64,000 bases of DNA from Aliiroseovarius sediminis (GCF_022678485.1 NZ_JALBYP010000025.1:62001-126000), one strand, 5' to 3'. Counted from the stretch's first letter, positions 32,925 through 41,343 are shown. The notes: generated by a model from the letters alone, not told the origin. Numbers and translations are program-made.

Positions 32925-33866
32925 ATGGCCCGAGGTCGCGACGCGCAAACCCCGACCGACATTCCCAGTTCCGGCTGGATGGACATCGCAGCCCGGATCG
33001 CGCGGCGGGTTGGGCGTGATCGGATCAGCCTGATCGCCGCGGGCGTCGCGTTCTTCGGTATTCTTGCGCTGTTTCCGGCTATCACCGCGCTTCTGGCGGT
33101 TGGTGGGCTGGTACTGGACCCCGGCGTGATAGTTTCCCAGATGGACCGTTTCGAAGGGGTCATTCCCGCCGATGCCTTGTCGATCATCCGCACTCAGGCC
33201 ACGTCTGTCACACAGGCAGAGGGGCTTGAGTTGACCCTGATCCTCAGCATCGGGTTGGCGCTTTGGTCAAGTTCACGCGGGGTCGCGACGCTTTGTGATG
33301 GGTTGAATATCGTCTATGAAGAGGATGAAAAAAGAGGGTTTTTCAAGAGAAACGCGATCTTTCTGCTTTTGACTGCACTGTTGATGATGGGCATTTTGGT
33401 GGCGATCGGTGTGATCGTTGCGCTGCCCCTGGTGTTGCAATTTCTGTCGCTCGATCCGATTGCCGACCTCGCCACGCGTGTCGGGACGTGGATTTTGCTA
33501 TTGGGCATTACAATTGCCGGTATCTCGATCCTGTATCGGTTCGGGCCAAGCCGCAGCAACGCACGGTGGCGTTGGATCTCAACGGGTTCGATCTTCGCTT
33601 GTATCGGATGGATGGGGGCGTCTTTCGCTTTCACAATCTATGTGTCGAATTTCGCCAGTTACAACGAAAGCTTTGGAGCAATCGCCGGTGTGATCATTTT
33701 GTTGATGTGGCTTTGGCTGTCAGCGATGGTCATCCTGATCGGCGGCAAAGTAAATGCCGAGATGGAACACCAGACCCGCAAAGACACAACCACCGGCCCA
33801 GACAAACCGATGGGAGAGCGTGGCGCAGTGATGGCCGACACGCTTGGCCAAGCCCGTGGCGACTGA
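32925..33866 (+). CDS. YihY/BrkB family membrane protein
   Basis: A 313-residue polytopic protein of the YihY/BrkB family, with about six predicted helices. Family features include RDRISLIAAGVAFFGILALFP-type N-terminus (residues about 24-46), WSSSRGVATLCDGLNIVYEE and the C-terminal SYNESFGAIAGVIILLMWLW. Despite early annotations as ribonuclease BN, these are membrane proteins of uncertain, possibly transport or envelope, function. AAAGGAGAT precedes the ATG. Its end overlaps the AI-2E family gene. Confidence 0.92.
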   Translation: MARGRDAQTPTDIPSSGWMDIAARIARRVGRDRISLIAAGVAFFGILALFPAITALLAVGGLVLDPGVIVSQMDRFEGVIPADALSIIRTQATSVTQAEGLELTLILSIGLALWSSSRGVATLCDGLNIVYEEDEKRGFFKRNAIFLLLTALLMMGILVAIGVIVALPLVLQFLSLDPIADLATRVGTWILLLGITIAGISILYRFGPSRSNARWRWISTGSIFACIGWMGASFAFTIYVSNFASYNESFGAIAGVIILLMWLWLSAMVILIGGKVNAEMEHQTRKDTTTGPDKPMGERGAVMADTLGQARGD

Positions 33867-34944
33867 ACCCCGGACAAAAGCGAACTGGGCGCAGATCGGC
33901 GTGTTCGTGTTTCTTGCCCTGTTTTTTCTGGATTGGGCCAGTGATTTCCTGATCCCAATCATCGCCGCTTTGTTGGGCTTTCTGATCATGCGACCGATCG
34001 AACGCAGAATGTCGCGCTGGGGTGTGCCGAGTGCGATAACGGCGTTTCTGATTTGTGCGGTCGCAGGTGTCAGCCTGACCTTTGCAGCGTGGAATTTCAG
34101 TCACCCGATTGCGCAACTGGCTGAAGATCTACCCGAAATGATCAACGATCTGCGCCGTATGCCCAACGCGGCGGCCGATACGTTGGACAAGCTGGGTGCG
34201 GCTGCAAAAGCTGCGGAAGATGCCGTCGACAGCGGCGATGACACCCCAGCGATGGAGGTGAAGGTGGTCGAAAACACCAACTTTATCGGCTCGTTGGTGG
34301 CGTCGGCCCCGGTCATGCTAGGGCAGATTGCGCTGACTATCGTCTTGATGTTTTTCCTGATCTCGTCCGGGTCGTCCTTTGTGCGCAAGCTTGTGGAAAG
34401 CTTGCCACGTTTCGCTGACAAGCGCGCGGCGGTGGGCATTGTTCAACAGGTCGAACAGAAGCTGGGGCTTTATCTGGGGGGGATTACCCTGATTAATTTT
34501 TGCCTTGGCATCGTGATTGGCGGGGCGATGGCATTGTGGGGGCTGCCCAATCCGGTGATGTTCGGGGTGATTGCGTTTTCGTTGAACTTCATTCCTTACG
34601 TCGGCGCAGTGTTTGGCGCGCTTCTGGCCTCGATCGTGGGATTCAACGTCTATAATGATGCGTGGACAGCGATCTTGGTTTTTTCGACCTATATGGCGTT
34701 GACCTCGATCGAGGGGCAGTTGATCACGCCCTATGTCATTTCCAACCGCCTGAAACTTAATCCGACGGTGGTATTTGTCACAGTGGCGTTCTTTGCGTGG
34801 ATCTGGTCGGTGGTCGGGATGGTGATCGCGGTGCCGGTTTTGATCACTGTGAAGGTGATCCTGGATCAAAGCCAATCTACGCGCGCCGCCGGAATTTTCT
34901 TGGGTGGCGCGGGTGAGAACACCGAGGTCGAGACCGAGCTTTGA
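33844..34944 (+). CDS. AI-2E/UPF0118 family transporter
   Basis: A 366-residue membrane protein with about eight predicted helices and the family signature in the second half (GGITLINFCLGIVIGGAMALWG, NFIPYVGAVFGALLA, then EGQLITPYVISNRLKLNPTVVF). Members export autoinducer-2 or act as Na+(Li+)/H+ antiporters, so the substrate is open. The frame starts at TTG 33844 or GTG 33856, both inside the end of the BrkB gene; neither has a convincing Shine-Dalgarno. Last gene of the envelope operon, closed by a terminator. Confidence 0.9.
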   Translation: MAKPVATEPRTKANWAQIGVFVFLALFFLDWASDFLIPIIAALLGFLIMRPIERRMSRWGVPSAITAFLICAVAGVSLTFAAWNFSHPIAQLAEDLPEMINDLRRMPNAAADTLDKLGAAAKAAEDAVDSGDDTPAMEVKVVENTNFIGSLVASAPVMLGQIALTIVLMFFLISSGSSFVRKLVESLPRFADKRAAVGIVQQVEQKLGLYLGGITLINFCLGIVIGGAMALWGLPNPVMFGVIAFSLNFIPYVGAVFGALLASIVGFNVYNDAWTAILVFSTYMALTSIEGQLITPYVISNRLKLNPTVVFVTVAFFAWIWSVVGMVIAVPVLITVKVILDQSQSTRAAGIFLGGAGENTEVETEL

Positions 34945-34982
34945 TCTTTCCCACATGGCGCAAAATACCACCCGAATATTAA

Positions 34983-35009
34983 AAGGGCCCGCACAACTGG
35001 CGGGCCTTT
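34983..35009 (+). terminator. Terminator-like hairpin after the envelope operon
   Basis: GGCCCGC (34986-34992) and GCGGGCC (35000-35006), extended by A/T pairs, with only a short T-run after the stem. It separates the plus-strand operon from the minus-strand gene ending at 35036. Confidence 0.65.
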
Positions 35010-35035
35010 GAATTCAATTTTGCGTATGATCGAGT

Positions 35036-35263
35036 TTATTTTTCGTTGTCGTCATCTTCGCCCTCAACCGCGTCGCGCATGGCCTCGGCCAGCTCGGTAT
35101 CTGCTTCGACCTCGGCCACCGTATCCTTGAGATCATCAGCCGGCGTATCGTCGCTTTTATTGTGATCTTCATCACCTTTTTCGCCGGGCTGGTTCTTAAG
35201 CTTGTGATGTTGCGATGAACCTTTCAGGTTCAGCGGTTTATATGACGGTTGGGTCTTGGTCAT
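35036..35263 (-). CDS. Small acidic hypothetical protein under an EcfG promoter
   Basis: A 75-residue protein of unknown function. The first 35 residues are basic/polar (KTQPSYKPLNLKGSSQHHKL). The rest is extremely acidic (DLKDTVAEVEADTELAEAMR, then EGEDDDNEK). It looks intrinsically disordered, with no signal peptide or membrane segment. AAGGAAGGTATC precedes the ATG and an exact EcfG promoter lies 49 nt upstream, so it is very probably a real, stress-induced gene. Confidence 0.75.
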   Translation of the reverse strand: MTKTQPSYKPLNLKGSSQHHKLKNQPGEKGDEDHNKSDDTPADDLKDTVAEVEADTELAEAMRDAVEGEDDDNEK

Positions 35264-35312
35264 GATACCTTCCTTTGCATTGTCGCCCGCAGGCGGTTGT
35301 ATCTAAGAAGTC

Positions 35313-35337
35313 AACGCATGGCGCACCGGATCGTTCC
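35313..35337 (-). promoter_or_regulatory. EcfG-type promoter of the acidic small protein gene
   Basis: On the minus strand GGAAC (35337-35333), 16 nt, CGTT (35316-35313). It lies 49 nt before the start at 35263 and close to the 3' end of the MgtC-like gene. Confidence 0.85.
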
Positions 35338-35342
35338 ACGGA

Positions 35343-35798
35343 TCATTTGTCTTCAGACTCTTGCAAGTCGAAGCGGCCCCTTAGCCAACCGACGATGGCA
35401 AGGATACCGAATGCCATCAGCGTGGTGATTGCGGCCTCTGTGACATAGCCAAAACCCACCCCGATACCGATGATACCCACGACCCAGATCAACGATCCAC
35501 TGCCGACACCGCGCAGCTTGCCATCGTCGCGGTTTGACATGATCGCGCCTGCGCCCAGAAAGCCGATGCCGCCCACGACGCCGCTGACGATGCGAGACAT
35601 ATCAAAGACGTAATCCTCGGTTCCGGTTTCCTCGGCGATATTCAGCGATACCATGCACAACGCGGCTGACCCAAGACAGACCAACATATAAGCGCGCATT
35701 CCAAGGGGCTTGTGTTTCAGTTCACGGTCAAGGCCAACCACTAATCCAAGCCCCAGTGCCACCAGACAGCGCAGCACGAAAGTTTCTGTTTCGATCAT
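35343..35798 (-). CDS. MgtC/SapB family membrane protein
   Basis: A 151-residue MgtC-type protein with about five predicted helices. The family core is visible: CLVALGLGLVVGLDRELKHKP, then GMRAYMLVCLGSAALCMVS, with SRIVSGVVGGIGFLGAGAIM as the most conserved stretch. MgtC proteins affect Mg2+ homeostasis and membrane potential or ATP synthase activity under stress; this is the short form without the C-terminal ACT-like domain. The start at 35798 (MIETET) is chosen by family alignment. No EcfG site is seen directly upstream, and a minus-strand terminator separates it from the CsbD gene. Confidence 0.9.
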   Translation of the reverse strand: MIETETFVLRCLVALGLGLVVGLDRELKHKPLGMRAYMLVCLGSAALCMVSLNIAEETGTEDYVFDMSRIVSGVVGGIGFLGAGAIMSNRDDGKLRGVGSGSLIWVVGIIGIGVGFGYVTEAAITTLMAFGILAIVGWLRGRFDLQESEDK

Positions 35799-35826
35799 CC
35801 GACCATTCCTGTTTTTCGAATACAAA

Positions 35827-35854
35827 AAAGGGCACGGTGTGAACCGTGCCCTTT
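35827..35854 (-). terminator. Intrinsic terminator of the CsbD-like gene
   Basis: A perfect 12-bp inverted repeat (AAAGGGCACGGT at 35827-35838 and its complement at 35843-35854) with a 4-nt loop. On the minus strand it is followed by a run of T residues. Confidence 0.92.
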
Positions 35855-35895
35855 GACGTGTCATTTATTCAAAGGCACCGCGTTGCGGCACAAGA

Positions 35896-36090
35896 TCAAC
35901 TCTCTAACCACTTGTTGACTTCCTCGCGGGCCTCTTCTTTGGATTTTCCGTATTTTTCCTGCAGCTTACCTTCAAGCTGCTCGCGATCACCGTTGATCTG
36001 GTCCAGCTCGTCATTGGTCAGTTCACCCCATTGCTGCTGAACGTTACCTTTGAACTGCTTCCATTGACCTTGGATTTCGTCCCAATTCAT
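35896..36090 (-). CDS. CsbD family stress protein
   Basis: A 64-residue CsbD-like protein. The pattern is complete: [18 protein letters not shown], then [28 protein letters not shown] and EVNKWLE at the end. CsbD proteins are small, abundant and induced by general stress sigma factors (SigB in Bacillus, EcfG in alphaproteobacteria), with unknown molecular function. AAGGAGAT lies before the ATG, and an exact EcfG promoter is 36 nt upstream. Confidence 0.95.
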   Translation of the reverse strand: MNWDEIQGQWKQFKGNVQQQWGELTNDELDQINGDREQLEGKLQEKYGKSKEEAREEVNKWLES

Positions 36091-36126
36091 AACGGATCTC
36101 CTTGCGTTTGTTACATCTGATTTCAT

Positions 36127-36151
36127 AACGCAGAAGGTGGGGGATGGTTCC
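36127..36151 (-). promoter_or_regulatory. EcfG-type promoter of the CsbD-like gene
   Basis: On the minus strand GGAAC (36151-36147), 16 nt, CGTT (36130-36127), ending 36 nt before the start codon at 36090. Confidence 0.9.
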
Positions 36152-36191
36152 AAGACGAGGACAAAAAAAGCCGAAAAAAACGAAGGTAAGA

Positions 36192-37754
36192 TTAGTCAAT
36201 TTGGCGTGGCATGACAGCGTCATAAACTATCCCGGCATCGCCGTCGATCCATCGCGCGGTGGCCCGCAAATCATGCAGATAAACTTGCCGCAGCCGTTCG
36301 CTGACCGTGTCCGGGGCGGCAAGGGTTTGGACATCGGTCCGGATCGTCAAATGGGCCTGATCGCCTTCCTCTACAAGATCAATTTCGACATGCGTGGCAC
36401 CCGATCGTGACAAGCGGTCCATTTTTTCAACGATCAGATAGCACAGGGCATAAACCCGGCTGACGCGCAGTTGCACGTCGCGATAGTTCTCGCGAATTTT
36501 AATGTGGTCGGCGACCAGTCCTTCGTGACGCAAACCTTGAACCAGCTGGCGAACGGCCGATCCCACCGGCAGCGTGGGCGCGTCGGTGGATCGGTGCATT
36601 GCGTTGTGGACAAGGTTGATCACCCGAATGCGCAGCGCCAGACGTTCGACCAGTTTCCGCTCGGCAGGTGTATCGACATCATTGGCATAGAGCCGCAAGA
36701 TGGATTGGATGATTTGCAGGTTATTGCCCACACGATGAAATATTTCGCGTTGCAGGATGTTTGCGTTGTGCAGCCGATTTTGCGCCTCGGCTTCTTCATG
36801 CAAAAGCTGTTCGGACAAGGTCGAGAACTCGGACCGCATGGCTTCGGTCTCGCTGCTGTCCCAGGGGCCTGGCTCGGACCGGGGCAGGTCGCGGTCGCGG
36901 CGAAAGGCGCGCATTTCATCCGTTAGTTGGTTGATGTCGTCCAGCGCCATCTTGCGGATCAGAAGATCGGCCAGCATCAGGCTGATGGCCAGCAGCGCCA
37001 GCGGCACGAAACTGGCGTTGACAATGGTCAACCAAAGGGGTGGCGCGGCGATGCCGGAGGTTAATGTCGCAAAAAATCGGAGATCGAAAGCAGCGACCGG
37101 CAGGACGGCGATATCTTCGCCGGCAGGCCCGCTGACAATACCGCGAGCGGTGGGAGCGGGTAAGTTGGCCAATTGGTGATAGGTTGGGTGATCAGCGTCT
37201 GCAGCCATGGTTGTGGGCGACAGAAACGCATGGTCGGTCGCAATTTCTGGCGGTTCAATTGGGCTCAGCTCTGCCTCGATGGCGATGATGCGCGTCTGCA
37301 CGGTTTGCGTGACGAACAGATCACGCTCGGACAGCGTGACATCGGGACGGATTGTGGTCGCGGTCGTGTCGGCCACCATGCCGGATCGCACGATCCCCTG
37401 CGTGCAGATTGGCTGCCCTTCGGGTGAATAAATTCCCGCCGCTACGACAGGAAACTGTGCCTTCAGGATAGCGCTGATGACCATATCGCATTCTTCGCCC
37501 TCAGATAAATCCTGGGTGCTTAGTTCGCTTAGGATGTCCAACAGAAGGTTGGTCTGAACGAGCGTTGATGTCACGCTGGCCGACCCATTGCCCAACGCGT
37601 CCAGCGCGGCAATCTCGCGGGTGTGATAACGGTCGGTCAGGATGCTGAACTGATAGACGCTGGCAAAAAGAGCAATCGGCGCCATTACGATCAAGTAAAC
37701 CGCAATGAAGCGGCTTTGCAGTGAGCCAAGAAATTTTCGGCGTTTGCGGGTCAC
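36192..37754 (-). CDS. Membrane histidine kinase (HisKA_2 type) with a degenerate ATPase domain, encoded with ecfG
   Basis: A 520-residue membrane kinase, third gene of the nepR-ecfG operon (its start overlaps the ecfG stop by 4 nt). Membrane helices at about 16-36 and 238-263 enclose a 200-residue extracytoplasmic sensor. The HisKA_2 box with the phospho-acceptor His340 ([14 protein letters not shown]) is clear. The following ATPase part is abnormal: where an N-box Asn is expected I read [13 protein letters not shown] (about 440-452). I also find no Gly-rich D-x-G-x-G segment. By position it corresponds to PhyK-type kinases that phosphorylate PhyR, but it may lack autokinase activity and work as a phosphatase, phosphotransfer partner or scaffold. 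Confidence 0.85.
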   Translation of the reverse strand: MTRKRRKFLGSLQSRFIAVYLIVMAPIALFASVYQFSILTDRYHTREIAALDALGNGSASVTSTLVQTNLLLDILSELSTQDLSEGEECDMVISAILKAQFPVVAAGIYSPEGQPICTQGIVRSGMVADTTATTIRPDVTLSERDLFVTQTVQTRIIAIEAELSPIEPPEIATDHAFLSPTTMAADADHPTYHQLANLPAPTARGIVSGPAGEDIAVLPVAAFDLRFFATLTSGIAAPPLWLTIVNASFVPLALLAISLMLADLLIRKMALDDINQLTDEMRAFRRDRDLPRSEPGPWDSSETEAMRSEFSTLSEQLLHEEAEAQNRLHNANILQREIFHRVGNNLQIIQSILRLYANDVDTPAERKLVERLALRIRVINLVHNAMHRSTDAPTLPVGSAVRQLVQGLRHEGLVADHIKIRENYRDVQLRVSRVYALCYLIVEKMDRLSRSGATHVEIDLVEEGDQAHLTIRTDVQTLAAPDTVSERLRQVYLHDLRATARWIDGDAGIVYDAVMPRQID

Positions 37755-38302
37755 ATATGGCCTGATTGATTGACGACGGACAGGGTTTCGCTGTCCGTCA
37801 ATTCGGTGGGTTTATCGTCGTCCAGCTGCATCAGATGCCCCAGTTCCTTGCGTGCGCGGTTGGTGCGCGATTTCATCGTGCCAATTGCGACGCCGCAGGT
37901 CTCTGCCGCTTCCTCATACGACAAGCCCAAGGCGCCGATCAGGGTCAGGGCCTCGCGGTGTTCAGCCTTCAACTGCCGAAAGGCGTCGTTAAACTCGGCC
38001 ATTTGCAGGTGGCCGTCATGGTCGGGTTTGACAGACAGGGCTGCGACGATCTCGCCCTCGGGATCTTCGGCTTCGCGCACGGCTTTGCGGCGTTCCGAAT
38101 AAAAAGTGTTGCGCAGGATGGTAAAAAGCCAAGCGCGCAGGTTTGTGCCTTCGCGGAACTTGTCGAAATTTCCAATCGCCTTGACCATGCAATCCTGCAC
38201 AAGATCGTCGGCCCGCACAGGATCGCGTGTCAGGCTTCGGGCGAAGGCGCGCAGCGCCGGAATATGTTCCAGCACTGCATCGCGCGGATCAGAAGCAGTC
38301 AT
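37751..38302 (-). CDS. ecfG: General stress response sigma factor EcfG (ECF15 group)
   Basis: A 183-residue ECF sigma factor. Region 2 contains RADDLVQDCMVKAIGNFDKF and NLRAWLFTILRNTFYSERRK, and region 4 contains LTLIGALGLSYEEAAETCGV and GTMKSRTNRARKEL. It directs RNA polymerase to GGAAC-N16/17-CGTT promoters and is held inactive by NepR until phosphorylated PhyR takes NepR away. The gene overlaps nepR by 4 nt upstream and the kinase gene by 4 nt downstream. An EcfG-type promoter precedes the operon, so it should amplify its own synthesis. Confidence 0.95.
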   Translation of the reverse strand: MTASDPRDAVLEHIPALRAFARSLTRDPVRADDLVQDCMVKAIGNFDKFREGTNLRAWLFTILRNTFYSERRKAVREAEDPEGEIVAALSVKPDHDGHLQMAEFNDAFRQLKAEHREALTLIGALGLSYEEAAETCGVAIGTMKSRTNRARKELGHLMQLDDDKPTELTDSETLSVVNQSGHM

Positions 38303-38493
38303 TTTTCTGACTCCTGTGATGACGCGTCGGACGATGAGGTATTGGGGGCCGCGTCCTTCAGTTGGGCCAGCAAATCCTTAAACCGATCCGGCACACCTTC
38401 ATCCAGCGTTTGACCAAACGCTTTCTTCAGGTTGTCGTCAATCAGGTCCTGTGATCGTTTATCGGCTGGCTCGTGCGCGGGCATTGTATTCAC
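38299..38493 (-). CDS. nepR: NepR family anti-sigma factor
   Basis: A 64-residue anti-sigma factor that binds EcfG in unstressed cells. The conserved core is LIDDNLKKAFGQTLDEGVPDRF followed by KDLLAQLKD, flanked by polar tails. Size, sequence and its position directly before ecfG (4-nt overlap) and divergent from phyR make the assignment firm. It is the first gene of the operon; its start lies 38 nt after the -10 element of an EcfG promoter. Confidence 0.95.
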   Translation of the reverse strand: MNTMPAHEPADKRSQDLIDDNLKKAFGQTLDEGVPDRFKDLLAQLKDAAPNTSSSDASSQESEK

Positions 38494-38530
38494 TCTGTTA
38501 TCTCGATTTTATCCGGCATATCATACGGTC

Positions 38531-38555
38531 AACGGCTGGGATACCGATGGGTTCC
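38531..38555 (-). promoter_or_regulatory. EcfG-type promoter of the nepR-ecfG-kinase operon
   Basis: On the minus strand GGAAC (38555-38551), 16 nt, CGTT (38534-38531), 37 nt before the nepR start. It lies in the 108-nt gap between nepR and phyR and predicts positive autoregulation of EcfG. Confidence 0.92.
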
Positions 38556-38601
38556 CAACTTGCCATAAAAAATTGAATATAAGACGATGAAGGACTGTGA
38601 G

Positions 38602-39381
38602 ATGAATCATATTGCAACCCACATCCCCTATCTGCGCCGGTATGCGCGCGCGCTGACTGGAAGCCAGCCGACAGGCGACGCTTATGCGGCAGCCGTGCTT
38701 GAAGCGATGATAGCAGATCCCAATACAATCCCCGAACAGGACGATGCGCGGGTCGCGCTGTACCACATGTTTCACACGATCTGGCACAGCTCTGGTGCCC
38801 CAGTGTCCGAGGCGGAGCGGGGCGTGGCGGCCACGGCGCAAAAGCACTTGTCGAAGCTCACGCCAAATTCACGCGAGGCGGTGTTGCTGAATGCGCTTGA
38901 GGAGTTTTCCGAAAGCGACGTGGCCCGGATCATTGACGTTCATGCCGACGAGGCAAAGGACCTGATCCGCATCGGACAGGCCGAACTGGCCGAGGCCGCG
39001 CGGGGCGCCGTGATGATCATCGAGGATGAGCCGATCATCTCGATGGATATCGAGGGGATTGTGACCGACGCAGGCCACCGTGTTTTCGGCGTGGCCCAAA
39101 CCCGCGATGAAGCGGTCGAGATAGGCACCGATGGCCGCCCTGATCTGATCTTGGCCGATATTCAACTGGCCGATGACAGCTCGGGGATTGATGCGGTCAA
39201 CGATCTTTTGTCCGCCCATGGCGATCTGCCAGTGATTTTCATCACCGCGTTCCCCGAACGCCTGCTAACCGGCGAACGCCCCGAACCGGCCTTTCTGATC
39301 ACCAAGCCGTTCCGGCCCGAACAGGTATTATCTGCGATTTCGCAGGCGATGTTCTTTTCGTCCACTGACACGTTGAAGTAA
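38602..39381 (+). CDS. phyR: General stress response regulator PhyR
   Basis: PhyR is the anti-anti-sigma factor of the general stress response. The 259-residue protein has an N-terminal sigma-like domain (residues about 1-130, PYLRRYARALTGSQPTGDAY, then SREAVLLNALEEFSESDVARI). The C-terminal receiver (about 135-255) has the acidic pocket in IIEDEP, the phospho-acceptor Asp186 in LILADIQLADD and Lys in ITKPFRPEQ. Phosphorylation opens the sigma-like domain to bind NepR. It is divergent from nepR. I prefer the ATG at 38602 because AAGGA lies about 8 nt before it; an in-frame ATG at 38587 is also possible. Confidence 0.95.
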   Translation: MNHIATHIPYLRRYARALTGSQPTGDAYAAAVLEAMIADPNTIPEQDDARVALYHMFHTIWHSSGAPVSEAERGVAATAQKHLSKLTPNSREAVLLNALEEFSESDVARIIDVHADEAKDLIRIGQAELAEAARGAVMIIEDEPIISMDIEGIVTDAGHRVFGVAQTRDEAVEIGTDGRPDLILADIQLADDSSGIDAVNDLLSAHGDLPVIFITAFPERLLTGERPEPAFLITKPFRPEQVLSAISQAMFFSSTDTLK

Positions 39382-39384
39382 GGT

Positions 39385-40531
39385 TCAGCGCCCGGCCTTC
39401 TGGAAAAGCTGGGCGTGACTTATCCGGTGTTGCGTGCGCTGCGTTGCATGGTGGGCCATGATCAAAACGACGCTGCCCAATACGGCTGCACACATCGATG
39501 CAAGCAAGACGCAAGCTTCACCCCCTTAAGCTGCGGTCCATGGAAAGGCCGAGTTCGAGATGAAGATCGACATCGTGAACCCCAGACCTGCGAAACAGCC
39601 CGCGCCCAGCACCTGCGTCATGTTGATCTCGGATGACAGGCGGCCCAGTCCCAGCCGAGCGGCAACATAGACGAAGACGAAAATACCGACGGGCTTGCCC
39701 ACCACCATTCCTGGCAGCACTCGCAGGCTTTCGGGGCTGTGAAATTCACGTTGTCTGCATTGATCAAAAGCCCGGTGTTGAAAAACGCAAACAGCGGTAG
39801 GATCAGAAAACTCATCCAGTTTTTCAAGGCATGCCGGATATGCACACCCGGCACGCCCAGCCGGTCCATGACCATTTGAAGCTGGCTGAAGGTCGGCGCG
39901 GCCACGATGGTCTGCGCGCTGATCTGCTTGCCGCGCTTGAACAGTTTGGCGGTCCGGGCGGCAACGATCCGGCGCTCGGCCTTGGCGCGACTGGGTGGTG
40001 CGATGGCAATCAGCACACCGGCCAATGTGGCGTGCGGCCCGCTTTCATGGACGAAATACCAAAGAAACAGTCCCAGGATCAGATAAGGGGCACGCCAATA
40101 AATCCGGTCCATGTTCATTGCCATCATCATTGCGAAGACGGTCGCTGCGGCGATGGCTGCGTCCAAGTGAAAGCAGTGGCCGTAAAAGGCTGCAATCACC
40201 AGATTGCGCCCAAATCGTCAACAACCGCCAGTGCCCAGACAAATATTTTCAACGACGTCGGCACCCCGTTGCCCAACAGGGCCAGAATGCCCGGAGTAAA
40301 CGCAATATCGGTCGCCATCGGGATACCCCAGTCGTGGCTTTGCGGCAGCCCCCAAGTCAGCGCAAGATAGAACCCGGCCGGCACGCTATCCACCCAACGC
40401 AGCGATCACAGGCATGGCAGCAGCGGATCGCTCGGACGGTTCGCCTTCGACAAATTCATGTTGTATTTCGATACCAACTAACAGGAAGAACAACGCCATC
40501 AGGGCGTCGTTGATCCAACCCAGCAGGCTTA
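39385..40531 (-). pseudogene. nhaA: Degraded Na+/H+ antiporter NhaA remnant
   Basis: Reading the minus strand with frame changes gives a recognisable Nha[21 protein letters not shown], then [69 protein letters not shown] and GCFAGLGFTMSIFI. The pieces lie in different frames. Breaks occur near 40388, near 40200 (just after DDLGAI) and near 39730, and there is an in-frame TAA at 39526-39528, after which the last helix is still readable. The first 60 or so residues (helix 1) are missing; their place is taken by a DsbA-like remnant. It cannot encode a working antiporter. Convergent with phyR, 3 nt away. Confidence 0.88.
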
Positions 40532-41015
40532 GTTCCAGACGTTTTCGTAATGCACACCGTCAATAGAACAGATAGGGCGCGTTGGAGGGGAAGTCCTGCG
40601 ACAGGGTTTCGCGGTCGCGCTGGACGCGATCTGCCACGTTCGACGCGTCAAGATCTGGCTCGAACTGTGCTATGTCCAGCCTCAGATTACGCGCGAGCTT
40701 CCGTACCGTCTTGTGGCGATATTTTGGTGGGGATTCGAACAACGCGGCCATCATGTCGAAAAAACGATCCTACCGCCCTGCAGCGAGTGCGGCCCGTGCG
40801 GCAAGATCGGCACTTTTGTTACCATCCGGATAGGTGAACCGAACAGCCACAGTGACCTTGTCAGGCGACAAGCGCCGCGCAAGGTGCAGGATCACATCGC
40901 GCAGACGCCGCGTGGGTCTGTCGGGGAAATCCACGAACCAGACAAGCCGCCGCGATGCGGTTTCATTGCCGATGACGAAATCATGGCTGGATCATAATCT
41001 TTTTTGCAGCGCCAT
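40529..41015 (-). pseudogene. Degraded DsbA/thioredoxin-like domain joined to the nhaA remnant
   Basis: An ATG at 41015 opens a minus-strand frame that is readable as a DsbA-like domain: DFVIGNETASRRLVWFVDFP, then DKVTVAVRFTYPDGNKSADL, AARAALAAGR, DRFFDMMAALFESPPKY, NLRLDIAQFEPDLD and DGVHYENVW. It carries an in-frame TGA (40992-40994), an in-frame TAG (40770-40772) and a frame change near 40560, and ends at TAA 40529-40531. The CxxC pair is replaced by PDRP. DsbA-like domains are known fused to NhaA, usually after it; here the order is reversed, suggesting rearrangement before or during decay. Confidence 0.7.
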
Positions 41016-41072
41016 CGCCTTGTCCGTTCCTTATTGCACCACGTTATTTTACTTGCGATCAGGTTGCCGCCA

Positions 41073-41267
41073 TCACCCCCGTGCGCCCGTGCTGCGTGGC
41101 CCCAAAAGCAGCCATACGATGAAGCCAAGGATCGGCAATAGCAGCACGAAGATAGTCCAAAGAACCTTCGCCAATGCGGATGAACCAGAGCTGAGGATGC
41201 TGTATATCGCGTATATATCAAGAGCCAAGACGATGGCGCCGCCAAAGCTGGTGGTCAGGTTGTCCAT
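41073..41267 (-). CDS. PLDc_N domain mini membrane protein (second copy)
   Basis: A 64-residue protein with two membrane helices (about residues 10-28 and 37-57) and the PLDc_N pattern (LALDIYAIYSILSSGSSALAK, VLWTIFVLLLPILGFIVWLL, GPR). It parallels the 59-residue protein at 30352-30531. The start at 41267 is supported by AGGGAAAATC upstream and by an exact EcfG promoter 31 nt before it. No catalytic PLD domain follows in frame. Confidence 0.88.
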   Translation of the reverse strand: MDNLTTSFGGAIVLALDIYAIYSILSSGSSALAKVLWTIFVLLLPILGFIVWLLLGPRSTGARG

Positions 41268-41298
41268 GATTTTCCCTTTCGTGCTAAAACGCCACGTC

Positions 41299-41324
41299 AA
41301 CGTCTTATCGTGCAACTCGGTTCC
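41299..41324 (-). promoter_or_regulatory. EcfG-type promoter of the second PLDc_N mini-gene
   Basis: On the minus strand GGAAC (41324-41320), 17 nt, CGTT (41302-41299), 31 nt before the start at 41267. Confidence 0.85.
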
Positions 41325-41343
41325 TAAAGGCGGGCGAAAACTT

